From: Pelagibacteraceae bacterium
GTDB taxonomy: Bacteria > Pseudomonadota > Alphaproteobacteria > Pelagibacterales > Pelagibacteraceae
Reading direction: 5' to 3'
NCBI GenBank assembly: GCA_008638205.1
Contig: VTPO01000006.1
Span: 1-64,000, forward strand
DNA length: 64,000 nt
Each line of letters starts with the position of its first letter. Position 1 is the stretch's first letter. The position numbers and the translations under genes were made by a program. Below are positions 8,183 through 16,435 of the stretch, in pieces. The notes beneath the pieces were generated by a model that was not told the DNA's origin, did not search any database, and was given only the letters and a program-made list of their open reading frames with translations.

Positions 8183-8494
8183 GTGACTTTACTTTGGTCC
8201 GTTTCATTTTTAGTAGTCTTAATTTTTTTAAGTAATTTTTTAACAAATTATTTAAAAAGTCTTGACATAGAAAATGATCACAACAGCCCAGATGCTTTTT
8301 GGAAATTTACCTATGATCATTATGATAAAAATGAATTTAATAAATCGGCTATAAAAGTAAAAGATTCTGATTTAGTAGAAAAACAAAAAATATTTAAAGA
8401 TAGATTGGTCATATTATATTGGCTGCTTACAATTTCGATTTTTGTAACTGTTATTTATATTTTAACTTTAGTTTTAAAAATGATATTATTATAA
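8183..8494 (+). CDS. Small two-span membrane protein, unknown
   Basis: Unrecognised 103-residue ORF with a GTG start at 8183; no ATG is available in frame before the last few codons. Hydrophobic spans lie at about residues 3-25 and 78-102, separated by a charged linker rich in Asp, Lys and Asn. No good ribosome-binding site is visible. Spacing from the lipoprotein gene is 35 bases on the same strand, so the two may share a transcript. Confidence 0.4.
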   Translation: MTLLWSVSFLVVLIFLSNFLTNYLKSLDIENDHNSPDAFWKFTYDHYDKNEFNKSAIKVKDSDLVEKQKIFKDRLVILYWLLTISIFVTVIYILTLVLKMILL

Positions 8495-8547
8495 TCAAGA
8501 AATCGTAGCTAATTAGTCTCCTCATTACGTTATCTATATCATTATAG

Positions 8548-8796
8548 CCCATATACTGTTTCATTTCTAAAGATTCTATTGTAGGATTTTGTGATGAAGA
8601 AGATTGTATTGACTTTGCAAAAGAAGATGAGAAAAGTTTTCGTTATCAAAACTTGTTACTAGGGCTATCTTTCCTCAGAGATTGTAATAGCGGTAATGCC
8701 TTGATCAAACTGGGAAGTTACGAAAGTAAACTACTCCATCGTTTCTTTAAATTAAGAGAAGAATTGAAATCTTATAAGGGGGAATTGTATGGATGA
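8548..8796 (+). pseudogene. Headless coding remnant upstream of the 8789 gene
   Basis: A frame is open from just after the TAG at 8545-8547 to the TGA at 8794-8796, without a usable start codon. The translated C-terminal part (FRYQNLLLGLSFLRDCN, then ALIKLGSYESKLLHRFFKL, then REELKSYKG) has protein-like composition and an amphipathic helix. It resembles the C-terminal YE..L.R.F.K...EL pattern of short proteins of unknown role found in variable regions. The 5' part appears lost. Its tail contains the Shine-Dalgarno and start of the next gene (overlap 8 bases), so the pair once formed a coupled unit. The family assignment is tentative. Confidence 0.5.
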
Positions 8797-9175
8797 GGAT
8801 AAAATCAGTTCTATTAAAAAAGAAAAACGTAGTTGGTTTGGTAAAGATCGTAAAACTTCCCTTAGATCTGCCATTCCTAATAATCGTTACTTTAATGCAA
8901 GAATTAAAGAAGCTCAGGAAACTTTCTTAAATGAGAGTAACAAATATCTAGAGCAGCATGATCCTGGTCTTCTTTATAATATCAAGAATAAGCCTTTGCC
9001 TAAGAAGCAAAAGAAAACAATTATAAAAACTTCGAGAGAAGATAGTGAACTTGATAAGTATCAAAAAGAACGTGAGCAAAAAAGAAAAGAGGAGCTGGTC
9101 AAACGAACCCAAATAAGCGTTGCAAAACCTTTCTCATTTTCTGAAATAGGTAAAAAGATCCCTGTAGAGGTATGA
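8789..9175 (+). CDS. Hypothetical charged protein, 128 aa
   Basis: Unrecognised soluble protein of 128 residues. It is very rich in Lys and Glu (KEKRSWFGKDRKTS, KNKPLPKKQKKTI, KYQKEREQKRKEELVKR), with a predicted coiled segment at about residues 88-108. A strong Shine-Dalgarno (AAGGGGG, 8777-8783) lies six bases before the ATG and inside the reading frame of the upstream remnant. There is no signal peptide or membrane span. It may be a leftover of a larger, decayed locus. Confidence 0.5.
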   Translation: MDEDKISSIKKEKRSWFGKDRKTSLRSAIPNNRYFNARIKEAQETFLNESNKYLEQHDPGLLYNIKNKPLPKKQKKTIIKTSREDSELDKYQKEREQKRKEELVKRTQISVAKPFSFSEIGKKIPVEV

Positions 9176-9304
9176 GATGAGTAAATACTTTTGAGTCGAT
9201 TAATCAAACCAGGCTAGGTCATTCTCAGAGTTGGAGAGGCAATAAGTCCAAAAAAGAATTCTATTAAATGGGCTTTTTTAAGCTTTTATGCAACCTATGG
9301 GCGG
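9176..9304. other. Short spacer before the gcvT promoter
   Basis: I see no gene and no strong structure in this stretch. Together with the promoter and riboswitch (9305-9499) it makes a 326-base gap between coding regions. A 5-bp inverted pair (CAACC with GGTTG near 9292-9308) is too weak to call a terminator. Confidence 0.5.
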
Positions 9305-9332
9305 TTGTTTAGTTTGATTATTGCTTTAAATA
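9305..9332 (+). promoter_or_regulatory. Candidate sigma-70 promoter for the gcv operon
   Basis: TTGTTT at 9305-9310 and TAAATA at 9327-9332 are separated by 16 bases. Initiation about 6-8 bases downstream would start the RNA at the first helix of the glycine riboswitch (9338). The match to consensus is moderate; the placement relative to the riboswitch is the main support. Confidence 0.4.
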
Positions 9333-9337
9333 GAGTG

Positions 9338-9499
9338 TTTTACGGGAGAGACTATTTAAGTATAGCGCTGAAGGATCAACTGCTCAGGAAAATCTCAAGC
9401 AAAAGGACCGTAAAAATTAAAACTCTGGAAAGCGAGCTTCAGTGCTCCACCGAAGGATTAAGATCTCAGGTACTCAAGACAGATGAGCAAATAGAGTTT
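9338..9499 (+). promoter_or_regulatory. Tandem glycine riboswitch controlling gcvTHP
   Basis: Two consecutive glycine aptamers. Aptamer 1 is closed by a perfect 8-bp helix, TTTTACGG (9338-9345) with CCGTAAAA (9408-9415). It contains GGGAGAG, GCTGAAGGATCAA and CAAGCAAAAGGACCG, the core signatures of the class. Aptamer 2 is closed by AAACTCT (9420-9426) with AGAGTTT (9493-9499) and contains ACCGAAGGA, TCTCAGGTA and GACAGATGAG. The linker between the two is only four bases. Tandem glycine riboswitches upstream of gcvT normally switch expression on when glycine is abundant. Here the closing helix of aptamer 2 ends two bases before the gcvT ATG, so translational control by access to the start region is more likely than transcription termination. 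The frame open across this stretch (9305-9505) is not a gene. Confidence 0.9.
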
Positions 9500-9501
9500 A
9501 G

Positions 9502-10596
9502 ATGAGCCATTTAAAAACAGCGTTATTTGATTTTCATAAAGCTAGTGGTGCAAAGCTAGTTCCTTTTGCAGGCTATGAAATGCCGGTGCAATATCCTTTA
9601 GGGATTGCAGGAGAGCATACGCATGTTCGAACCAAAGCTGGAATTTTTGACGTTTCCCACATGGGACAATTCTCCATTATCGGAGATGAAACAGTGTGCA
9701 AACAATTAGAACAAATTGTTCCCATCGATCTATCTTTATTAAAATTAAATCAATCGAAGTATTCCTATCTAATGAATGATAAGGGCGGCATTGATGATGA
9801 TTTAATTGTTACTAAATTAGAAGACCGTATTAGCATTGTGTTGAATGCAGGGTGCAAACATAATGACATTAAACAAATCAAGACTGTCTTTAAACAACCT
9901 GCAGAATTTGTTTTGCATGATGAATTATCCTTAATTGCTCTGCAAGGTCCGAAAGCTGTTTCTATTTTAGAAAGCTTTATTCCTGGAGTATCGAATTTAA
10001 AATTTATGAACGGAGGATCTTTTTCCTTTAAAGATAAATCTGTGTATGTAACCAGATCTGGTTATACAGGAGAAGATGGGTTTGAAGTTTCTATTGCTAA
10101 TGAATTAGCACAAACATTTTGTGAAACATTATTGACTAATACGGATGTCGCTATGATTGGACTGGGTGCTAGAGATTCTTTAAGATTAGAAGCGGGATTA
10201 TGTTTGTACGGTCATGATTTAAATCCAGAGATTAGTCCGATTGAAGCTGATTTGGTTTTTGGAATTACGAAACATAGAAGAGAGACTTGTGATTTTATTG
10301 GAGGATCTGTGGTCAAAGATCATTTAACTAATGGCATTAAGAAAAAGAGAGTAGGGATCCAACCTGAAGGAACTATTATTGCAAGAGAAAATGCAAAAGT
10401 ATTTAAGGATGATAAGGAAATAGGATTAGTAACAAGCGGTGGATATGGACCCAGTGTAAGCGCTGCAGTTGCTATGGGTTATGTAGATTTTAATTGTTCA
10501 GAAGTGGGAACTTCTGTGGAATTAGAAGTAAGAGGTAAAAAATATCCAGCCAAGGTTTGTTTGTTACCATTTTATAAAAAAAGTTACGCAAAATAG
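9502..10596 (+). CDS. gcvT: Glycine cleavage system T protein (aminomethyltransferase)
   Basis: Transfers the methylene group from the H protein's aminomethyl-lipoyl arm to tetrahydrofolate, releasing ammonia. Its 364 residues are standard length. Family motifs are at the N-terminus (LFDFHKASGAKLVPFAGYEM and FDVSHMGQF) and centre (VTRSGYTGEDGFE, then LGARDSLRLEAGLCLYG, about residues 185-240), where the Asp of the folate site lies. The ATG at 9502 matches where the family begins. It lies immediately after the glycine riboswitch, with no separate Shine-Dalgarno outside that structure. First gene of gcvT-gcvH-gcvP. Confidence 0.97.
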   Translation: MSHLKTALFDFHKASGAKLVPFAGYEMPVQYPLGIAGEHTHVRTKAGIFDVSHMGQFSIIGDETVCKQLEQIVPIDLSLLKLNQSKYSYLMNDKGGIDDDLIVTKLEDRISIVLNAGCKHNDIKQIKTVFKQPAEFVLHDELSLIALQGPKAVSILESFIPGVSNLKFMNGGSFSFKDKSVYVTRSGYTGEDGFEVSIANELAQTFCETLLTNTDVAMIGLGARDSLRLEAGLCLYGHDLNPEISPIEADLVFGITKHRRETCDFIGGSVVKDHLTNGIKKKRVGIQPEGTIIARENAKVFKDDKEIGLVTSGGYGPSVSAAVAMGYVDFNCSEVGTSVELEVRGKKYPAKVCLLPFYKKSYAK

Positions 10597-10605
10597 GAGA
10601 AATAT

Positions 10606-10986
10606 ATGAGTGAAGTAAAGTATTCAAAAAAACATGAGTGGGTATCGGTAGATGGCGATGTGGGAACGGTAGGAATCACGAAACATGCAACCGAACAATT
10701 AGGAGATATTGTATTTGCAGAGGTTCCTGATGCAGGAAAAGCACTAACTAACGGTGGAGAAGCTGCAGTAGTAGAAAGTGTGAAGGCAGCATCAGATGTA
10801 TACACACCAGTTACTGGAGAAGTAGTAGAAGGTAATGCGGCAATTGTTGCAGAGCCTGCTTTAATTAACCAAGATCCAGAAGGAAAAGGTTGGTTTTTTA
10901 AGATTAAAATTACTAGTCCGGATGAATTAGCAGCTCTTATGAGTAAAGCTGATTATGACAAATTTGTAGAGGAGAATCCAAGCTAA
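10606..10986 (+). CDS. gcvH: Glycine cleavage system H protein (lipoyl carrier)
   Basis: Small lipoylated shuttle that carries the aminomethyl group between the P, T and L proteins. It is 126 residues long. The lipoyl-attachment motif AVVESVKAASDVY places the modified lysine at residue 60. The family start (KYSKKHEWVSVDGDVGTVGI) and the C-terminal NQDPEGKGWFFKI are intact. A good Shine-Dalgarno (AGGAGA) precedes the ATG, nine bases after gcvT. The last base of its stop overlaps the gcvP start. Confidence 0.97.
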   Translation: MSEVKYSKKHEWVSVDGDVGTVGITKHATEQLGDIVFAEVPDAGKALTNGGEAAVVESVKAASDVYTPVTGEVVEGNAAIVAEPALINQDPEGKGWFFKIKITSPDELAALMSKADYDKFVEENPS

Positions 10987-13850
10987 TGAGAGATCACAGA
11001 ACATCAGAGTTTATAAAAAGACACATAGGCCCGTCCCAAGCTGAGCAAACCAAAATGTTGGATTCAGTTGGTTATAAGTCTATGGAACAATTTATTAAAG
11101 ACATTGTTCCTTCAAGCATACTAGAAGACGAACAATTAGACCTGAGAGATTCTGTATCAGAACAAAAAGCATTAGATATTTTAAAAGGAATAGCTTCTAA
11201 AAATACGGTTAATAAAAGTTACATAGGGATGGGTTATTATGGAACCTACACACCGAATGTGGTGTTAAGAAATATTTTAGAAAATCCAGGCTGGTATACA
11301 AGTTACACACCATACCAACCAGAAGTAGCGCAAGGAAGATTGGAAATGTTGTTGAACTTCCAACAAATGATTACCGATTTGACTAACATGGATATCGCTA
11401 ATGCATCTTTATTAGACGAGTCTACAGCAGCCGCAGAAGCAGTAGCGCTTTGTCAGAGAATTAATAAAGAAGATGCTAAAATTGTTTTTGTTTCTGAAAA
11501 TTGCAATCCACAAACCATCGATGTGATTAGAACGAGAGCAGAACCTTTTGGTTTACATGTCATGGTGGGAACGTTTGATATGTTAGAAAAAATTAAAGAT
11601 AATATATTATGTGGAATTATTTCTTATCCAGACACGTATGGTTTGGTAGAAAATATTGAAACTCATATTAAAACTATTCAATCAAAAAAAGGAAAAGCAA
11701 TTGTAGTTGCTGATTTACTGTCTCTTACCTTGTTAAAAGCACCAGGTGAAATGGGTGCAGATATTGTGGTTGGAAATTCTCAACGATTTGGTGTGCCGAT
11801 GGGATACGGCGGACCTCACGCTGCTTTTTTTGCAGCCAAAGATGAATACAAAAGAGCGATGCCTGGTCGAATTATAGGAGTATCGGTTGATCGAAAAGGA
11901 AACCAAGCATTACGAATGGCTTTACAAACCAGAGAGCAACACATCCGACGTGAAAAAGCAACCAGTAATATTTGTACGGCTCAAGCTTTGCTATCGATTA
12001 TGGCAGCCGCTTATGGAATTTATCATGGACCTGATGGAATTAAACATATTGCAGAACGTGCCAATACCTTTGCAAACATGTTTGCTTCAGAAGTGACCCC
12101 TAAATACAAATTAGTATCGGACACTTTTTTTGATACGGTTTGTTTAGATACAGGCACAGACACAGCGGATATTTTAAAACGAGCTTATAATTATGGAGTC
12201 AATTTACGAAAAGTAAATGACGAAAGAATAAGTGTTGCTTTTGATGAAACTACTGAGCTGAAAGATATCAATAATTTACTTGAAATTTTTGGTGTGGAAA
12301 AAAAATTAGAAGTATTAGATGCTAATACTGCAAAAAGTATTCCGGACGATTTAGTTAGAACTTCTAAGTTTATGGAGCACGAAGTATTTCATCAATTTCA
12401 CTCAGAAACAGAAATGTTAAGATATTTAAAACGTCTAGAAGATAAGGATATAGCGCTTAATCAGTCTATGATCGCACTTGGATCTTGTACGATGAAATTG
12501 AATGCGGTTGCTGAAATGATTCCTGTGACCTGGCCTGAATTTGGAGGTCTTCATCCTTTTGCACCAGTAGATCAGGCGCAAGGATACCAAGAATTGTTTG
12601 AAGATTTAAAAAAGATGTTATCTGAGATTACAGGATTTTCTGGAATTTCATTACAACCGAATGCAGGAGCTCAAGGCGAGTACGCAGGTTTAATGACTAT
12701 TAGAAAGTTTCATATCTCCAATGGAGATGAGGATAGAAATATTTGTATTATTCCAGAAAGTGCACACGGTACCAATCCTGCTTCAGCACAAATGGCGGGC
12801 ATGAAAGTAGTGGTGATTGATTGTGATGAAGAAGGAAATATTGATTTAGAAGTGTTGAAGAAAAAAGCAGAAGAGCATTCTAAAAACTTAGCAGCTCTAA
12901 TGGTAACCTATCCTTCTACACACGGTGTGTTTGAAGAAAGCATTGTTGATATTTGCAAAATTATTCACGACCATGGTGGCCAAGTATATATGGATGGAGC
13001 TAACTTGAATGCATTAGTTGGAATTGCAAAACCAGGAGAGTTTGGACCAGACGTGTGTCACATGAATTTACATAAAACATTTTGTATTCCACATGGAGGT
13101 GGAGGACCTGGAATGGGACCAATTGGTGTAAACGAACACTTAGAGCCTTTTTTACCTAATCATTCTGTTATTACAGAAAACTCAGGACCAGAAACTGGAA
13201 TGGGAGCGGTATCAGCTGCACCCTGGGGAAGCGCTAGCATCCTACCAATTTCTTGGATGTATATTCGTATGATGGGACCTAAAGGTTTAAGAGAAGCAAC
13301 GGAAGTTGCAATTTTAAACGCAAACTATATGTCTAAAAAATTAGAAGGACATTTTAAAACTTTGTACAAAGGAACCAAAGGGCTGGTAGCACATGAGTGT
13401 ATTATTGATCTTCGTCCCATTAAAGCGGAAAGCGGTATTTCTGAAGAAGATATTGCAAAACGATTAATTGATTATGGATTTCATGCACCGACCATGTCTT
13501 GGCCTGTTGCAGGAACGTTAATGATTGAGCCAACAGAGAGCGAAAGCTTAAATGAAATTGATAAATTTTGTAATGCATTAATTAATATTAAAAAAGAAGT
13601 TCTTATGGTTCAAAATAAAATATTTGATGAAAAAGATAATCCCTTGAAGAACGCTCCTCATACCCATCAAGAATTAACCGGTGATGTGTGGGAACATAAA
13701 TATACGAGAGAGCAAGCAGCCTTTCCATTAAAATATTTAAAAGAGAATAAGTTTTGGGCACCTGTTTCTAGAGTGGACAATGTGTATGGTGATCGAAATT
13801 TAGTTTGTTCTTGTCCTTCTTTAGATTCTTATAGAGACGAAGTAGCTTAA
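10986..13850 (+). CDS. gcvP: Glycine dehydrogenase (decarboxylating), P protein
   Basis: PLP enzyme that decarboxylates glycine and loads the H protein. It is a single 954-residue chain, the proteobacterial form in which the two halves (split as GcvPA and GcvPB in some bacteria) are fused. The PLP lysine is Lys697 in MNLHKTFCIPHGGGGPGMGP. Other family elements are FIKRHIGPS near the start, TSNICTAQALL and ALGSCTMKLNAVAEM. TAATG overlap with gcvH implies coupled translation. Regulated by the glycine riboswitch at 9338-9499 as part of the operon. The L protein is not in this window. Confidence 0.98.
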   Translation: MRDHRTSEFIKRHIGPSQAEQTKMLDSVGYKSMEQFIKDIVPSSILEDEQLDLRDSVSEQKALDILKGIASKNTVNKSYIGMGYYGTYTPNVVLRNILENPGWYTSYTPYQPEVAQGRLEMLLNFQQMITDLTNMDIANASLLDESTAAAEAVALCQRINKEDAKIVFVSENCNPQTIDVIRTRAEPFGLHVMVGTFDMLEKIKDNILCGIISYPDTYGLVENIETHIKTIQSKKGKAIVVADLLSLTLLKAPGEMGADIVVGNSQRFGVPMGYGGPHAAFFAAKDEYKRAMPGRIIGVSVDRKGNQALRMALQTREQHIRREKATSNICTAQALLSIMAAAYGIYHGPDGIKHIAERANTFANMFASEVTPKYKLVSDTFFDTVCLDTGTDTADILKRAYNYGVNLRKVNDERISVAFDETTELKDINNLLEIFGVEKKLEVLDANTAKSIPDDLVRTSKFMEHEVFHQFHSETEMLRYLKRLEDKDIALNQSMIALGSCTMKLNAVAEMIPVTWPEFGGLHPFAPVDQAQGYQELFEDLKKMLSEITGFSGISLQPNAGAQGEYAGLMTIRKFHISNGDEDRNICIIPESAHGTNPASAQMAGMKVVVIDCDEEGNIDLEVLKKKAEEHSKNLAALMVTYPSTHGVFEESIVDICKIIHDHGGQVYMDGANLNALVGIAKPGEFGPDVCHMNLHKTFCIPHGGGGPGMGPIGVNEHLEPFLPNHSVITENSGPETGMGAVSAAPWGSASILPISWMYIRMMGPKGLREATEVAILNANYMSKKLEGHFKTLYKGTKGLVAHECIIDLRPIKAESGISEEDIAKRLIDYGFHAPTMSWPVAGTLMIEPTESESLNEIDKFCNALINIKKEVLMVQNKIFDEKDNPLKNAPHTHQELTGDVWEHKYTREQAAFPLKYLKENKFWAPVSRVDNVYGDRNLVCSCPSLDSYRDEVA

Positions 13851-13853
13851 CAA

Positions 13854-14018
13854 GTGAAATGGGAATTGCTCTACAATCCGGGCAATGTTTTATGTGATTA
13901 TTTAAAGATTAAAGATGATCATAAGTTCATTTTAAGAGTGTTTATAAACCTCACTTATTATGGTCATTTTATTGCCGTTATCATTTTGTTTTTAGTTCGT
14001 AATACAGATCTTCTATGA
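13854..14018 (+). CDS. Small membrane protein coupled to tspO
   Basis: A 54-residue frame with a GTG start three bases after gcvP, ending in a 4-base ATGA overlap with tspO. The product begins VKWELLYNPGNVLCDYLKI (first residue Met if GTG-initiated) and has one hydrophobic span at about residues 34-48 (YYGHFIAVIILFLV). The start resembles short alphaproteobacterial membrane proteins with a W-x-L-L-Y-N-P opening, but I cannot name a family. The exact fit between gcvP and tspO and the stop-start overlap argue that it is a real, translated gene. It could link tspO to the gcv transcript by translational coupling. Confidence 0.6.
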   Translation: MKWELLYNPGNVLCDYLKIKDDHKFILRVFINLTYYGHFIAVIILFLVRNTDLL

Positions 14019-14500
14019 ATTTTATTAAAAAATATCAAAGCTTAGCCCTTATACTTCTTGCAACGTATGCCATCTCCCTACCGGCTAGCATTATTACCAT
14101 TCCATCGGTGGCCACTTGGTATGTAGATATTGTAAAGCCAAACTTTAATCCTCCTAATTGGGTATTCGGCCCTGTCTGGACCACCTTGTATGCCTTGATG
14201 TCAGTTGCGGTATGGAATGTCTGGAATGATCTAAAAAAAATAAAAGTATATTATGCCAAAAAAATTATTTTTATTTATTTTGTACATTTATTAGTTGGAG
14301 CTAGTTGGAGCTTCGTATTTTTTGGCATGCATCAGATTGGATTAGCAGTATTCATTATTGTAGCCATTCTTAGTTTTATAATTATTCTTATGAAAATCTA
14401 TTGGCCCATTAGCAAAGTATCTTTTTATTTAATGACTCCTTATTTGATGTGGAGTTCCTACGCTTTGATTTTAAATATTAGTATCTGGAAACTTAATTAA
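14015..14500 (+). CDS. tspO: TspO/MBR family membrane protein
   Basis: Five-span membrane protein of 161 residues, the usual TspO size. Family features are ATWYVDIVKPNFNPPNWVFG, then PVWTTLYALMSVAVW, ASWSFVFFGMHQIG, and a C-terminal MTPYLMWSSYALILN. TspO proteins bind porphyrins and related ligands; in alphaproteobacteria they affect pigment gene and stress responses. No tetrapyrrole or photosynthesis genes are nearby to refine the role here. The 3' end overlaps the convergent ispB by 8 bases, leaving no room for a separate terminator. Confidence 0.9.
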   Translation: MNFIKKYQSLALILLATYAISLPASIITIPSVATWYVDIVKPNFNPPNWVFGPVWTTLYALMSVAVWNVWNDLKKIKVYYAKKIIFIYFVHLLVGASWSFVFFGMHQIGLAVFIIVAILSFIIILMKIYWPISKVSFYLMTPYLMWSSYALILNISIWKLN

Positions 14501-15509
14501 TTCGATTAACGATATAAAAAGCCAATTCTTGTAATCTAGTTTTTTCTTTGCTTTCAGGAAAAATCCCAAGAGAATCTGCTGATACCGAAGAAAAATGTTC
14601 TGCTCTTTTTTTACAAGAAGCAATAACTTGATACTTGGTCATTAAATTTAATGTGTAGGCCAATTCTTCCTTGGTGCGTTCTTTACGAGTAAACATTTTT
14701 TTTAAAGCTAGTCGTTCTATATCTGATGATTTTTGATATAGCATAATAGTAGGTAAAGTAACCTTGCCTTCATAAAAATCATTCCCAATTACTTTTCCAA
14801 AAGCAATTTTATCAGAATAGTAATCTAAGATATCATCTGTAATTTGAAAGCATATTCCAAGATTAAACCCAAAGGAAGTTAGAGCTTCTTTTTCATTTTT
14901 AGATTTATCGTTAATGCATCCACCCACTCGCATCGAAGCTGCAAACAGTGAAGACGTTTTGGATCCAACAATTTCCAAATAAGTTTTTTCTAAGGTTTCA
15001 ACTTCTTTTTCATGTTGCAACTGAAGAATTTCTCCTTGAGCAATTTCGGATGATACGGAAGAGAGTAGCTTTAACACTTCTAAAGATCCATCCTCGACCA
15101 TGATCTCAAAACATCTGCCTAATAAGTAATCTCCAGTTAAAATAGAATTTTTATTTCCCCAAAGATGGTTATTAGTTTTTTTGCCTCGTCTAAAATCTGA
15201 CTTATCAATCACATCATCGTGAAGCAAAGTGGCATTATGAATAAGTTCTACACAAGCTGCTAATTTAATGTGTCGGTCACCTTGGTAACCAAACAATCCT
15301 GAAGATGCGATCGTTAACAAAGGTCTTAGTCTTTTTCCACCAGACTGAATTAAGTAAGAAGACATCTCTCCAATAAGCTCGACATGGCTTGAAAGTTTCT
15401 CTTTAATAAAAGAATCTACCTGTTCAATTTCTGATTGATAAGCACTTTTAAGCTCCTCATAAGGATTGGAGGTTTCTAGCTTCTTTAATGGAACTACATT
15501 ATTAGACAT
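14493..15509 (-). CDS. ispB: Polyprenyl diphosphate synthase (octaprenyl-type)
   Basis: Trans-polyprenyl synthase that extends farnesyl diphosphate with isopentenyl units, giving the ubiquinone side chain. It has 338 residues with both Asp-rich motifs: LLHDDVIDKSDFRRG in the first third and ITDDILDYYSD in the second. GGKRLRPLL and the basic RRGKK are also in place. Product chain length cannot be read from sequence with certainty; the all-long-chain (IspB-like) assignment rests on overall resemblance and on the presence of a complete complex I that needs quinone. Monocistronic, divergent from the S49 peptidase gene. Confidence 0.88.
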   Translation of the reverse strand: MSNNVVPLKKLETSNPYEELKSAYQSEIEQVDSFIKEKLSSHVELIGEMSSYLIQSGGKRLRPLLTIASSGLFGYQGDRHIKLAACVELIHNATLLHDDVIDKSDFRRGKKTNNHLWGNKNSILTGDYLLGRCFEIMVEDGSLEVLKLLSSVSSEIAQGEILQLQHEKEVETLEKTYLEIVGSKTSSLFAASMRVGGCINDKSKNEKEALTSFGFNLGICFQITDDILDYYSDKIAFGKVIGNDFYEGKVTLPTIMLYQKSSDIERLALKKMFTRKERTKEELAYTLNLMTKYQVIASCKKRAEHFSSVSADSLGIFPESKEKTRLQELAFYIVNRIN

Positions 15510-15630
15510 GGCTTAATCTAGCTTATTTAAATGACCATAGTTAATTATCTAATGACGCACCAAATGCAATTGAATCATGCTATAGTACTTTACTCTCAAT
15601 TTCTTAAGTTTTAAAAGGCTTGAATAAAAT

Positions 15631-16434
15631 ATGTTTTTTAAAAAAAAACCACTTATAGCTCATATTCGCCTATCAGGCGTGATTGGCAATGTAGGAAGAT
15701 TTCAACAAGGTTTAAGCTATGCATCGCACCACGAGATTATCAAAAAAGCCTTCTCTCTTAAAAAAATCAAGGCCGTAGCTATTACCATTAACTCTCCAGG
15801 AGGATCACCCGTTCAATCTCATTTATTATATTCTCTTATTAGAAAATTAGCCGATGAAAAAAAAGTAAAAGTAATCACTTTTGCAGAAGACGTTGCAGCA
15901 TCAGGTGGATATATGCTGGCTTGTGCAGGAGATGAAATTTATGCAAACGCTAGTTCTATTTTAGGATCGATTGGAGTTATTTATTCAGGTTTTGGTTTTC
16001 AAGAATTGATTAAAAAAGCAGGAGTAGAACGAAGAGTGCATACTGCAGGTACCAGCAAAAGTATTTTAGATCCTTTTGTAGAAGAAAAGCCGGAAGACAT
16101 TCAAAAATTAAAAGCAATTCAAGAAGAGCTACATAAAGAATTTATTCTACTAGTTAAAAACAGTAGAAAAGGAAAAATTACACTAGCAGATGATAAATTA
16201 TTTACAGGTGAGTTTTGGGCAGGATCCAAAGCAAAGGAACTGGGTCTGATTGATGGAATCGGAAATATGTTTCAAGTTATTGAAGATCAATTTGGAAAAG
16301 ATGTTAAGGTTAAAAATTTTGAGAAGCAAGAAGGTTGGTTAAAGAAAAAATTATCTTCTAGCATGGCTAATGCAGCCTCTTCAATAGTAAGCGAATTAGA
16401 AACCAGATCTTTTTGGAATAAGTTCGGACTTTAA
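15631..16434 (+). CDS. S49 family peptidase (SppA/SohB-like)
   Basis: Serine peptidase of the signal-peptide-peptidase A family, 267 residues, the short single-domain form common in Alphaproteobacteria. The nucleophile-bearing segment [17 protein letters not shown], the oxyanion-type [11 protein letters not shown], and SILGSIGVI are all present. There is no evident signal peptide and no strong N-terminal membrane span, so it may be cytoplasmic or peripherally bound. Its stop is followed after one base by glyQ, so it is probably the first gene of a run that includes glyQ, glyS and ppdK. Confidence 0.85.
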   Translation: MFFKKKPLIAHIRLSGVIGNVGRFQQGLSYASHHEIIKKAFSLKKIKAVAITINSPGGSPVQSHLLYSLIRKLADEKKVKVITFAEDVAASGGYMLACAGDEIYANASSILGSIGVIYSGFGFQELIKKAGVERRVHTAGTSKSILDPFVEEKPEDIQKLKAIQEELHKEFILLVKNSRKGKITLADDKLFTGEFWAGSKAKELGLIDGIGNMFQVIEDQFGKDVKVKNFEKQEGWLKKKLSSSMANAASSIVSELETRSFWNKFGL

Positions 16435-16435
16435 T

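Noticed and set aside
9305-9505. Open frame of 66 codons upstream of gcvT
   Set aside because: It lies over the promoter and both aptamers of the glycine riboswitch; the conserved signal is RNA structure, not protein.
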